Below are positions 1 to 10,700 of a stretch of DNA of 30,226 bases, piece after piece. The DNA is taken from NCBI GenBank assembly GCA_020650975.1, contig JAIPMN010000742.1, positions 1 to 30,226 on the forward strand, in the 5' to 3' direction. The DNA comes from Apostichopus californicus. Lineage: Eukaryota > Echinodermata > Holothuroidea > Aspidochirotida > Stichopodidae. The notes beneath the pieces were generated by a model. That model did no database searches. It was not told the origin of the DNA and saw nothing but the letters and a program-made list of their open reading frames with translations. Positions within the stretch are counted from its first letter, which is position 1. Each line of letters opens with the position of its first letter. Position numbers and translations under genes: made by a program.

Positions 1-420
1 AAAACAATTACTCGAGTCAGGAAAATATCTACCGACGACTCGTGCGGACCTCGCCATGAAGCATTCCGTCACAAAATCTGCATAAAACTGAACCATCTGC
101 CAACGTTTGGGAGCAGGTGACTAAAGGGCCATTGGTTTCGTGAAGTATTGCTTGCCCATACCATTGGCGGCTGTGCATTGCTTCGTAGTTATAATATCTA
201 TCTCTCTCTCTTCTTTTGCATAGTTTATTCTTGATAATGGTCGTAACAATAATTTACAGGATGCCAAGTCTTGTGTATTCTAGAGTAATATGGGATTTAC
301 TGTACGTTACGATACTACAATGTACAATAATATGGTTCATTCCTGTTATTCCTACAGAAGACTAATGTGGCCATGCCAAAAAAATATATATAAACCACGG
401 ATATCTATACAAGACAAAAT
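1..420. other. Unassigned left edge
   Basis: AT-rich sequence with no recognised gene. The first 119 bases are open in frame 1 and run into an AG|gtgact donor-like site of the phase needed by the first ACC exon. The encoded sequence does not resemble the conserved ACC segment expected there, so it is treated only as a possible exon (see findings). Confidence 0.3.
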
Positions 421-560
421 TTTTAAAACGAAAAACAAAAGTTTTAAAACGAAAAACAAAAGTTTTAAAACGAAAAACAAATTTTTAAAACGAAAAACAA
501 AATTTTCCAAACGGAAAAAACCAAATTTTTTCAACGAAAAACAAAATTTTGTTTTTCGTA
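421..560. repeat. 21-bp AT-rich minisatellite ending in a palindrome
   Basis: About four tandem copies of a 21-bp unit, ttttaaaacgaaaaacaaaa plus g, start at 421, 442, 463 and 483, then become degenerate. The array ends in a perfect 26-bp palindrome at 534-559, with acgaaaaacaaaa as its left half. Short open frames on both strands here are by-products of the repeat. Confidence 0.85.
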
Positions 561-1427
561 GTAAAAAGCCTACCAAAGAACTCATGCTGAAGGATGAGTA
601 CAAGACAGGGAAAAAATTGTAAAGTGTTATTTGGTGAATTATAGGCAGAATCGTTTTTGGATTGTAAATATTTGAGTCTGCACAGTTGCTAGGAAGAGAT
701 AAGGTGCTAGAGAATGAAGTGAAATCTTGTTTCGATTTGCTAAGCTTTATATCATGTTTTTTGCTATGAGCGTAGTAGGTTGTGTGCCTAGTGGCTCAGT
801 TACTGCTATTAGAATTAACAGGATTCCTGCTTTTCCTGGTGATGCTATGAAAGAAATGATTTCCATATTTTGGATAACAGTTGGAATTATTTTGAAAAAT
901 ACCCATAAGTCATGGGAAAGTCTTGGAAATGTTTGTACTGTACCCACCCACTGAAGGTTACAAGGCAAGTCGCATACCTCTGTGTCACCAGCCCCATTTT
1001 GCAGGTAGTCTTTTGCAACTAACACATGGTTGCTAAGCAACTAAGAAAAGTAGCCTAATTTTAAATTTAGTTGTATATTAAATGTCAAAATTTTCTTCCA
1101 GTGGATGAAGTGATAGAAATTCTGATAAAATAATATGCTTGGAATAATGTTTACAATGTTTAATGTTTTTATCAAAACTTTCAATATGGCTGTGTAAAAC
1201 TTGTTATAACCCTCTTTGCATTAGTTACCTGGCAACAATTGTCTTGCGCTAAAGCATGATTCAAACCAATAATTATGACCATCTGGATTATATGTCACAT
1301 GCTCCACTCATATAGATTTTTCAAGTCTTTCAAGACTAGTAGATAGAAAACCGTTTCTTAAATTGGAGGTGCTAGATGGAAGCCCCAGTGGCTTTCCTCA
1401 CTAAACATTAAAATGAGAATAAGATAA
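561..1427. other. Noncoding AT-rich stretch
   Basis: No gene, RNA or mobile element recognised. A perfect inverted half-site, GTTGCT-A-AGCAAC, lies at 1029-1041 and fits the RFX/X-box shape. The short open frames here show no family resemblance. Confidence 0.5.
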
Positions 1428-1682
1428 TTGCTTGACCCTATCTCAAGGAATCGGTGGGGCCAGATATCCTTCTCCTGTGCAGCCGCAAAAGTGTGGAATA
1501 ACTTACCTCAATCAGTAAGACTTGTCAACAGCCTTGGAACCTTCAAGATATATCTAAAAACTTACCTGCTCCAAATTTCATTTATGTAACCTTTTTTATG
1601 CTGTTTCTGCAAAGCGCCATGAGCACCTTCGGGCGGATACTGGCGCTATACAAAGTGTCCATTATTATTATTATTATTATTT
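1428..1682 (+). mobile_element. 3' end of a non-LTR retrotransposon (LINE, CR1/L2-like)
   Basis: A 5'-truncated LINE fragment. The frame ending at TAA 1587-1589 encodes the typical end of a LINE ORF2: an RWGQISFSCAAAKVWNNLPQ motif followed by RLVNSLGTFK and a short tail. After the stop come about 70 bp of 3' UTR with a GCGCC...GGCGCTATA signature and a terminal (ATT)n tract at 1661-1680, as in CR1/L2-group elements of aquatic invertebrates. Only about 55 codons of ORF2 remain, so this copy cannot move by itself. The clade is inferred from motif and tail. Confidence 0.8.
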
Positions 1683-2159
1683 TTATGATTTTTCTCCACG
1701 ACTTGCTTGTTTTGTATCAATTTGGCTTTATGATTTTACAATCAGGAGTACCAATTATCAATACAGGTAATTTTTTCCATCTTTTTTAATTTTTTGATGT
1801 AGATACTTGCTTTTATATTCACTGCCTCTTGTATCTTACCTTGAGCATGCTCTCCTCTCCCGCCTGCCTTTTAATTCTTAACTCTTCAAAAAAAGTTTTT
1901 TAAAGAAATGTTTACGCAGCTGGTTGTGTTTACTTCATAAAAATTATCTTCGATCACAGACAACTATATATCAAGCACAAACACTACTGTTAGTTTGTTG
2001 CATAGCAATGACAGAACATCTTTTTTTATTTTTTAAAATGTATAAAAAATGACTTGCTTTTCCAAAACAAAATTCAGCACTTGGCCTTGGCTTTGCACAC
2101 TATTGAGTAGTGATTTCATTTGTGAAGAAAGCACCCCAGTTGGAATAATTTGTTCTAGC
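1683..2159. other. Noncoding AT-rich stretch
   Basis: T-rich sequence between the LINE tail and the 92-bp array; nothing recognised. Confidence 0.5.
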
Positions 2160-2690
2160 CTGTACTTGCATTTCATGCTTGCAAAGCACTCATACTGACA
2201 GTATGTGCAGTATGGATATCCTGTTTTTATGAAGATAAAGGTTAGGAACTGTTCATACCGTCAGTGTGAGTGCTTGCAAGCATGACATGATAGGACAGTA
2301 TAGAGTGGTATTAACATTAGAATCAGATAAAGGTTAGGAACTGTTCATACTGTCAGTACTAGTGCTTTGAAGCATGATATGATAGGACAGTATAGAGTGG
2401 TACTAGCATTAGAATCAGATAAAGGTTAGAAACTGTTCATACTGTCAGTATCAGTGCTTTGAAGCATGATATGATAGGACAGTATGGGGTGGTATTAGCA
2501 TTAGAATCAGAGATAGGCAAGGAACTGTTCATACTGTCAGTACTAGTGCTTTGAAGCATGATATGAGAGGACAGTATAGAGTGGTATTAACATTAGAATC
2601 AGAGATAGGCAAGGAACTGTTCATATACTGTCAGTAGGATTCCTTTCAAGCATGATATCAGTGGACAGTACTGAGTGGTATTAGCACTGT
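2160..2690. repeat. 92-bp tandem array with an inverted copy at its left edge
   Basis: Five tandem units begin at 2234, 2326, 2418, 2512 and 2604, with spacings of 92, 92, 94 and 92 bp. Each carries gttcatactgtcagta and gctttgaagcatgatatga blocks. The segment at about 2165-2203 is the reverse complement of the same block, so the left edge can fold with the first unit (about 2254-2290) into a hairpin with arms of about 35 bp and a loop of about 50 bp. Confidence 0.9.
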
Positions 2691-4230
2691 AAAAATTGTC
2701 CCCAACTGTCTGTGTTTGCAGAATGGTGCTATTCTCATTAATTGGTTCTAAAGACCGATTATAATTCCTGTCCTGTCGAGAAGAAATGCCATTCGTAGAA
2801 ATATTCTGAAACATTCGTTTTCAATGAATTTGATGGGAAAATAGTGTGTGAAGATGTAACAGTATGATATGCAAACAGCTGATTTAGATTCCACAAAGGT
2901 TTTAACAGCACTCATCTTAAATTTTTTGGTCTTGCTTTCTTTGGTTGCAATTATGTTCTTCCTTTCTGTTTCTTTGAAATTGTGACTTTTTCTTTTTTGG
3001 TTTTACATAAGTTTTTTTTTTGTAGAGAAATATAACTAACTTCAAGTGAAAAACCAAATCTTTGCCTGTCTTTTTCTTAAAGACAACATAAAGTGAAAGA
3101 GCTCTGATGGGGGCTCAATGCTGACAGATTTGACTCTAAAATAATGTTTAAATCCAGTCTCCAAATCTGTAAATAACCCTTTCACTTTCAACCTACCCAC
3201 CCACCAACCTTCCCTATGGCATGCATTACCCTTGTGCTGACAGTTACTAACATAAAGTGTACAATTGGAATGTTGGTTTACCCTTCCCTCCGATCCCCTC
3301 GCCCCTCCTCCATGGGGAAGGGATTTAGCTTTTGCTTGTGTTCAATCAAATGCACTGTTTTTAACTCCCAGCATATACAAAACATCTTGCACACTGTAGA
3401 ACATTTCACATAAGTAATGTCTGTCTAAAAAGTAAAACAATGCTTTTAACAGTTGAGATTCAGGCAACTAGACAAACACAATCTATATTTTGATTCAGAT
3501 AATAACAAGAATTCACAAATCAAAAGGCGTATATATTAGTTCACAATATATCGTGTCAATCTATTAAACAACCATTTTAGCCATTGGCATGACAATGGTA
3601 TCATGGACCAAGTCATCATAAGGAAAACTGCTAAAACTTGCATATTGTATTTCACATATGAAATATTAATATTTATAGGAGTCAGCTTCAGTTGATAGAC
3701 CAATCGTCAGGTTCCTTTCATTAATTCATCTTATTTTGTTCATGTCGTTATCAAAAGTTCCAGTTTTTAATTTAATGATTAAATATATATGCAGACAGTA
3801 TTATCACTTCTTCTTATTTGGTAATTGGTTGTTGTTTTGTTGTCATGGTTACAGTTTATTTCACTAGGTGGAATTTTGGTTTTTTCTGTTATGCTCCAAG
3901 CAACTTTTTTCCCAAGATCTTTATTTTGTTAAGAGCAAGATTACAAGTGTTACATTCGAAGCCAAATTAGCAGAGTACCCAAGCTTTCGGACTGTGTCGT
4001 CTTTCATTAAAACGCTGAATCACTTCTTTTATATTAACAGGAACTGATCGCTTCTTTTCCCCAACATTTGGTACATTTCACAAAGAATGAGTAAATTACC
4101 CAGAAGATAGAAAGAACCAAAAATGCTCAGTTTCCATTTCCAAATTCCATTTCCAAATTCTTCAAGCTGTGAGTTTCCAAATTGTGAGTTATCATGGTTT
4201 GAGAAATGTTTCTATCCGTCATGCCCGCAG
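2691..4230. other. Noncoding AT-rich stretch
   Basis: No coding, RNA or transposon signature recognised. There is a pyrimidine-rich patch near 3195-3315 and otherwise T/A-rich sequence. If this is an intron of ACC it is unusually long. Confidence 0.5.
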
Positions 4231-4509
4231 AGGGAAGAGGGGGAGGTGGACGAGAGTGGGAGGCGGACGAGAGGGAGAGGTGGACGAGAGGGGGAGGTGG
4301 ACGAGAGGGGCAGGTGGACGAGAGGGGAGGTGGATGAGAGGGGGAGGTGGATGAGAGGGGGAGGTGGACGAGAGGGGCAGGTGGACGAGAGGGGGAGGTT
4401 CACGAGAGGGGGGGGAGGTGGACGAGAGGGGGAGGTGGACAAGATGGGCAGGTGGATGAAAGGGGCAGGTGGAGGAGAGGGGGAGGTGGACGAGAGGGGG
4501 AGGTGGACA
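4231..4509. repeat. 17-bp G-rich minisatellite
   Basis: About 16 tandem copies of a 17-bp unit (aggtggacgagaggggg and variants, some 16 bp). The + strand is almost pure purine with many GGGG runs. Long open frames occur in several frames on both strands because the repeat has no stop codons; they are not genes. The sequence could form G-quadruplexes or triplexes (inference). Confidence 0.92.
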
Positions 4510-5640
4510 GCTTGATGAGATAAAGACCCTGTAGTAAATTGATGGCATTTGTTGCATGATGTACGTGACTATTGGCAGATGGGATTGATAAGACCTGTGT
4601 TTATATCTGAAGAAATAGTCGCTATGATCTACAGGAGTGGAAATCATTTTCATTTAACTTTCTAAAATATAATTAGCTTTTATAATAATCCATCGTCATA
4701 CATATGATAAATTCATCGCAAAATGTATCGCAAAACCCCAAAATATGCAAACAATATCCAGATGCCAGATTCACAGCTTTTAGTCTTTCCTTTTGGTTAT
4801 TATTTCTGTTTTAGTCTGTCAAGCAGACAGGCAGTTTTTTAACAAAAACAGTTTTCAATGTTCTTCTTCATTGTGAATTCTATGTACATAGAGTTTATAG
4901 ATAAGGAAAGGCAATTTCCTGATGCAATTTTTAAAAAAGCACAAAATTATTGCAAGCCAGAAGTGCTCTCTGGATGTTGCCATGTTCTTAATTTTATTTT
5001 TAACCCATTGTGAATGTTTTGTTTTAAATTTTCCTTTTGTTATTTCCTTTCACCATTGATAGAAGGAGTCCCCCGCCCCCTCCACTTCCCCCTTTGAGAT
5101 TTGTTATCTTTTGGGGACAATGGGATGGTTGAGATATGGAAATAAGCAAATAAAGTAACATTTGACACCATTTGGGATTCACCCATCATTCAGATGCATT
5201 CCAAATATGACAAGTTCGTTCACTATTTTGTTGTATTATTGTTACAATGTATGTGGCAAAGTTACATTTCTTTGTATCCAATGAAAAAAAAGTTGTTTCC
5301 ACACAGACACAAAACGTGTAACCTTCAGTACTTTTGAAATTGAGGTTTCTGGCCTTACCCATTTTTGCATACTAAGTGAGCGTTGGCTTGCTTTAACATA
5401 ATTAGACGAAGGACAGATTGATGGCGCCTTTTTGGATAGACCACGGTTCACTCTTGCAAACATGTCCCAATGGCTTTACATATTGTATACCTTCACCACT
5501 CAGAAGTCAAAATGCTGCAAAGACCTTTCAATTAATTCTCTTATTTTCTACAAGGATACAAAGTATGTCATATTACCATACAAAGGATGATGTGTTTTTT
5601 CCGAATAAACAAACTTGAGATCATTATTCTACTGCCTATT
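4510..5640. other. Noncoding AT-rich stretch
   Basis: No recognised gene. A stretch near 5406-5600 gives a protein-like translation (DEGQIDGAFLDRPRFTLANM) but lacks good splice signals and has no family I recognise. Confidence 0.4.
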
Positions 5641-6905
5641 ACATCACATGCAACAGTTTCTATTATCGCATGTACATAGTAATGTATGTCGCACCAAATG
5701 CACTTACATGAGATCGTATATAAATTCCTATTATTTCACATAGGATAGTCTCTGATATCACATGCAATCATATATGTGACACCAAAATGCACTTACATGA
5801 GATTATGTCAATGCCTATTATTTCATACATGATAGTGTCTGGCATCACAAGCAATGATATGTGTGGCACATATTGTGATATTATGACAAATCTTATTATT
5901 TCCCATGATAGTCTTTAGTATCACATGAAGTAGTGTTTGATGCCAAATGTATTTATCTGAGGTTCACAGTCTAATATTGATCATACAACAGTCTTTGGTG
6001 TTGCTATATTGTATGGGGTACCCAATGCATTTATGTGGTGCATTAATGTTAATATACCATAGCTAGTCTGTATTTAACAAGTCATAACCTTTACATTCCA
6101 GTGGAAAAAGTTTTGTAGCACTAACTTTGAGATTTTGAGATCCTATGCTATAAAATAACTATATCATATACAAATACTTTGCAGCACCAAATGCAGTAAT
6201 AAAAAATTACACACACACACACAATAGTCTGTTCTATCACTTGCAATATATGTGGGGTGAGTAATGTGTTATCATGGGATCATACTACCACAGTTAGAAT
6301 GTCTCATTACACATACAGTAATTATCTCTTTTGTTACACAAAAACTTTGTGGTGCTAAAATTCACCCACTTTAGAGCCTTAACCAAAACTATATTATATC
6401 ACATACAAAAAGCCTTTATTATCACATGTAGCACTCATGTGACATCAAATGAACTAACCCCCCCCCCAAAAAAAAACAAATCCATATACATAAGTCTATT
6501 ATTTCACACACAATAGTCTTTAGTGTCACATGCAATATGTAATGGGTGGCCAACACACTTCTATGGGAGTATATACATAAGTCTATTATGTCACTCACAA
6601 TAATCTGTAGCATCACATGCAACATGCGTTGTGTACCCAGTGCACTAAATATGAGACTATACACATAAGCCTATTAATTCACACATAATAATCTGTAGCA
6701 TCCCATGTAACATGCGTTGTGTACCCAGTGCACTCAATATGAGATTATACACATAAGCCTATTAATTCATACATAATAATCTGTAGCATCACATGCAACA
6801 TGCGTTGTGTACCCAGTGCACTAAATATGAGACTATACACATAAGCCTATTAATTCACACATAATAATCTGTAGCATCCCATGTAATATTGCATGTGACA
6901 CCAGC
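5640..6905. repeat. Degenerate ~88-bp satellite-like array
   Basis: Diverged units share tatcacatgcaa, cactta(c)atgaga and cctattatttcacacata blocks. The right-hand units are nearly identical with an exact 88-bp period (unit starts 6643, 6731, 6819). Divergence increases to the left, and unit length there varies from about 75 to 150 bp, as if the array had been refreshed at its right end. Confidence 0.85.
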
Positions 6906-6993
6906 TGTAGGGATCTTTAACTGTTAAGATGAGAGCATGATCCAAACTAACCTAGTACCATTTATATAAGACTTATATTTATTGTGACGTTCT

Positions 6994-7511
6994 AATCTTC
7001 CTGTGAACTCATATAATCCAATCCTTTAACCACAGTTTATGATATTCTAATGCAAAATCATATTGCCAAAAACTAAACACTTCTGTGTAAAGAGCATTGA
7101 AATTGAAAAAAAAGTTGTTATACAACCCTTTGGATTTGCAAATGTGCACAACACTCATGCCACCATGTTATTGGGCCAGAACTCAGTAAAAAACAAAACT
7201 ACAAGTTCATATCATGAGAGATGTTTAAGTTTTAAACCAAGTTAAAAGCAAACTAATCTTCCTGTGAACTCATATTTCCCAATCCTCTAACCACAGTTTA
7301 AGATATTCTTATGCAAAATCATATTGCCAAAACTAAACACTTCTGTATAAAGAGCATTGAAATTGAAAAAAGTTGTTTTACAACCCTTTGGATTTGCAAA
7401 TGTGCACAACACTCATGCTACCATGTGATTGGGCCAGAACTCAGTGAAAGACAAACCTACAAGTTCATATCATGATAGATGTAAACATTTTAAACCAAGT
7501 TAAGATCAAAC
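6994..7511. repeat. 261-bp tandem duplication
   Basis: Two direct copies (6994-7253 and 7255-7511) start with aatcttcctgtgaactcata and end with taaaccaagttaa. They differ by scattered substitutions and small indels. The second copy ends about 150 bp before ACC exon 1. The 60-residue open frame in copy 1 is not kept open in copy 2, so it is not a gene. Confidence 0.92.
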
Positions 7512-7661
7512 ATGTTTCTCTATCAATTAAAGGCACAAAAGTCAATATTTGTGTCTCTCCTATGGTAATATGTGTTTTGTTTTCTAAGAGAAGAAATAAA
7601 ATGTATTCAGTCAAAACAATTTTACATATCATATTTTTCATGTCTTGGTTAAAAACTACAG

Positions 7662-7793
7662 AATGTCATCTCGTCAGTTGCTGCAGAGAACGGACAGTAT
7701 CGGAGAGGACGTCATGACGGGAGATTCTCATCAGCCTCCCTGTCAGAGGACAGGTATGATGTGCTCTTTCCAAAGCATGTCGGAAGTTCAAAG
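7662..7793 (+). CDS. ACC: ACC exon 1 of window: central-region linker
   Basis: Acceptor ctacag, donor gtgact. The first base finishes an Arg codon; the exon ends two bases into a codon. The translation begins [16 protein letters not shown] and contains [17 protein letters not shown], matching the conserved PPCQRMGGMVSFRTFEDF region of vertebrate ACC. The ATG at 7663 is internal by homology. Intron 1 (7794-8496) contains nothing recognised beyond a T run and a C-rich patch at 8211-8233. Confidence 0.9.
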
Positions 7794-10700
7794 GTGACTC
7801 CAAAATTTGCATATCTTCCAAAAAACGAAAGTAGAAGACAGTCATGCGATTTAGAACTGCTGTCATTATTTCAGCAAGTTTTTTTTTTTTTTCGAACTTA
7901 ATATCGACCGAGAAAGTACTACTACTACAGGAGCACAACTCTTATGGTCCATCTGTTGCTTTTGGTGTCACATTAATACAGATCTGAAACCGTTCAAGAA
8001 GTTATTTCTTTCTGTTTCCTTTGACAAAATAATCAAATGCGGAAAGTTTACCAAGACTTAATACAACACTTTTCTAGCAGATGTGCAGATGGGTTTACTT
8101 CACTCCAAATTAATTTAAGCAGTGTGGTTGGTTGGTTTTTGTTAAAGGATAAGCAAGCTCAATGATCACCTTTTACATGGTATTTATGATTTTGATGAAC
8201 ATCTGCCATCCTCCCCACCCCCCCTCCCCCCCCACTTGAATATCTAAGGCTTCTTGCTTCAATTTGTTCAAAATATTGTGGTGTGTGCTATACGAAATAT
8301 CTAATAAGGACTCGGGCTCGGTATTGATCAGAGAATAATTCAGTGTTCAAATTCTCTGTGGCAGCTTTGAAAGCACTGAATTTTTTATTTCTGAACTTGA
8401 ATAAAGTTGTAAGGTTGTAGCCAATATCTGCTAAAATTCTTGTCTCACAGAATCCAAACAGTGATTTACATTCTCTCCTCGTTTGTTTCTTTACAGTTCG
8501 ATAGATGAGATCATCGAAAGATTTCGATGCACTCACTTTAACTTTGCGGAGGAGGGATTTGCAAACAGAGGATCAGACAGTGTAGGACGTTTTCTTTTAC
8601 TGACTTTTTCTTGAAGTCTTGTATTATGTTTTCCTTTTTCATCTTTTTAACTGACATTTTAAGCATCACTGCATAAAATAAAGTGCTGGAAGGTATAGCA
8701 ATATCAGATGGTTTAAAGCAGGGTTTCCCTAACTTTATCCCCCACGAACCCCCTGTGGATGTCAGAGTCGTCCACGAACCCCCAACTTTTTGAGACACGA
8801 TCTGAGTCATTATTATACTATAATACGTATAACAGTGCTTGGTAAAAGATCAAGTTCATAGTGTAATATTGTAGAGTTTGTCGATAGGTTCGACTTTTGT
8901 AAATTACTAAATTATATGATATATCAGATTTTAGTTCAACAAAAAGTACTCTAGTTTTGACTTTCAGAAACGTCTTACGAACCCCCTAGGATGGACTCAC
9001 ACACCCCCTGGGGGTTCATGCACCCCAGTTAGGGAACCCCTGGTTTAAAGCATAGGTGGGCTAAGAGAGACACTTCACTATTGGACTTACGTGATTCAAG
9101 TTCACGACTTGTGAATACAAAATGCATCATGGTGTGTACCGTAACAAATTGACTCCGGTCAAGTAAAAAAAATATTAAAGGTGACCAACATATATGAGAA
9201 ACAATACCTTTTTTGGACTGGAGCGACTCAAGTCATGACTTGGGTGATAACTTAAGTAGCATCAATAATGTGTGTACCGTACCACATTCACAGAGTCAAG
9301 TTTATTGACTCGAGTCATTGTAAATTATCTCTATGGGGAGGGGGGGGGGACATTATGATAAGCTTATATGAGACACTTTACCTTTAGATTCGAGTGACTC
9401 AAGTTGTGACTCGTCACTACATCATCAATATCAAAGCCTAAGACTTTGTAATTTCTCCTCGTGCAGGGCTCAGAGTATGATGAACCAATCCATATCGTGA
9501 ACATCGGTATTGAGTACAGGACACATGTATCAGAAACCGAACTATCGGAGGTATTTTTCGCCATCTGCCAAGAGAAGGTAAGTTGATACCTGCGAACATC
9601 TAAACTCACTCCGCTATAAACTCATTATCAAATCTGCCGATGCTGTTTATCTGATATAAGCCTCTTTATTATGGCAGATGTTTTAAACAATGTGAGAGTG
9701 TTTGATATTCTGAAATTCTTTCACGTTTTTAAGAAATAAATAGGCATTGCGAGTTTAGTCCCATTTTTCATACCTATGTTAATAACAATTGACACAAGGA
9801 CGGAAAAAAAATTACATTAAAAGTTTCCTGTTCACTTCTTTATGATAGAATTTGCTTCATTTTACATATACCATGTTATTTATGATAGAATCGGCTTCAT
9901 ATTCTGCTGTAAAATGATATTCAAATGTGGTGGTGCTATTTATCAGATGTAAAGTCTCTTCAAGGCCAGTTCTTATAACCAGCTGTGACAGTTTATGTTG
10001 TTCTGAAACTCTTTCGTGTTTTTAAGAATAAATATGCACTGTGATTTTAGTCAATGTCGTGACCACAGTTTAAAATCCTGTGTTAATAACAATTTACACA
10101 AGGACGAAAAAAAAGTGTGCAAATTTAAAAATTTCCTTTTCACTTCTTTATTATAGAATTTGCTTCATTTTTCATAAGTACATAATACCTGATTAATTTT
10201 TCTCTGCTTTAGAAAGTAAGATATAGCCTGCAAGGGCTTGTGAACGTTAAATATCTGCTGATGTTAAGCACATACCAACTATAAAACTCTTGATGCTCGT
10301 ACCAATGGACTGAACTTGATTTTCATCGAGTGTAAGGAATTTAACCAAAAATCAGAATCTAATTTATATGTTACAGCCATTTATAGTACAGTAAAAGAAG
10401 TCATTGCGAGGGGTCTCATGACTATTTCTCCATCTTTTATCTCATCTTTTATCTCATCAGAAATCTGACCTCTTGGAGGCAAGAATTCGTCGAGTAACGT
10501 TTGCCGTTTTCCGGGAGAGACAATTTCCGAGATTCTTCACGTTCAGAGCCAGGCTGGATGTAATTTCATTTCTCTTCTTTTTCCTCTCAGTTTGTTTTCT
10601 CCTTAGTTTTAATATTTGTTATTCTTTCTTTACCGTGAATGCAATAGTATATTCTGTAAGTAAATTCTGGTTTTGCAGGAAACATCAAACTAGCAGTTGT

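Noticed and set aside
4123-4653. Long open frames on both strands rich in GGREGEVDERGRW or PPPLVHLPLSS
   Set aside because: They are translations of the 17-bp minisatellite in several frames; no start context, splice sites or family.
5406-5600. Protein-like stretch DEGQIDGAFLDRPRFTLANM
   Set aside because: Stops lie just upstream in frame, splice signals are weak, and it matches neither ACC nor another family I recognise.
6211-6225. (CA)n tract and other simple repeats such as (TA)n at 11729 and (TTAA)n at 28627
   Set aside because: Ordinary microsatellites; noted but not interesting alone.
7663-7665. ATG at the start of exon 1 as a translation start
   Set aside because: The preceding base is needed to complete an Arg codon, and related ACC proteins continue upstream across this point; an alternative promoter cannot be excluded but has no support.
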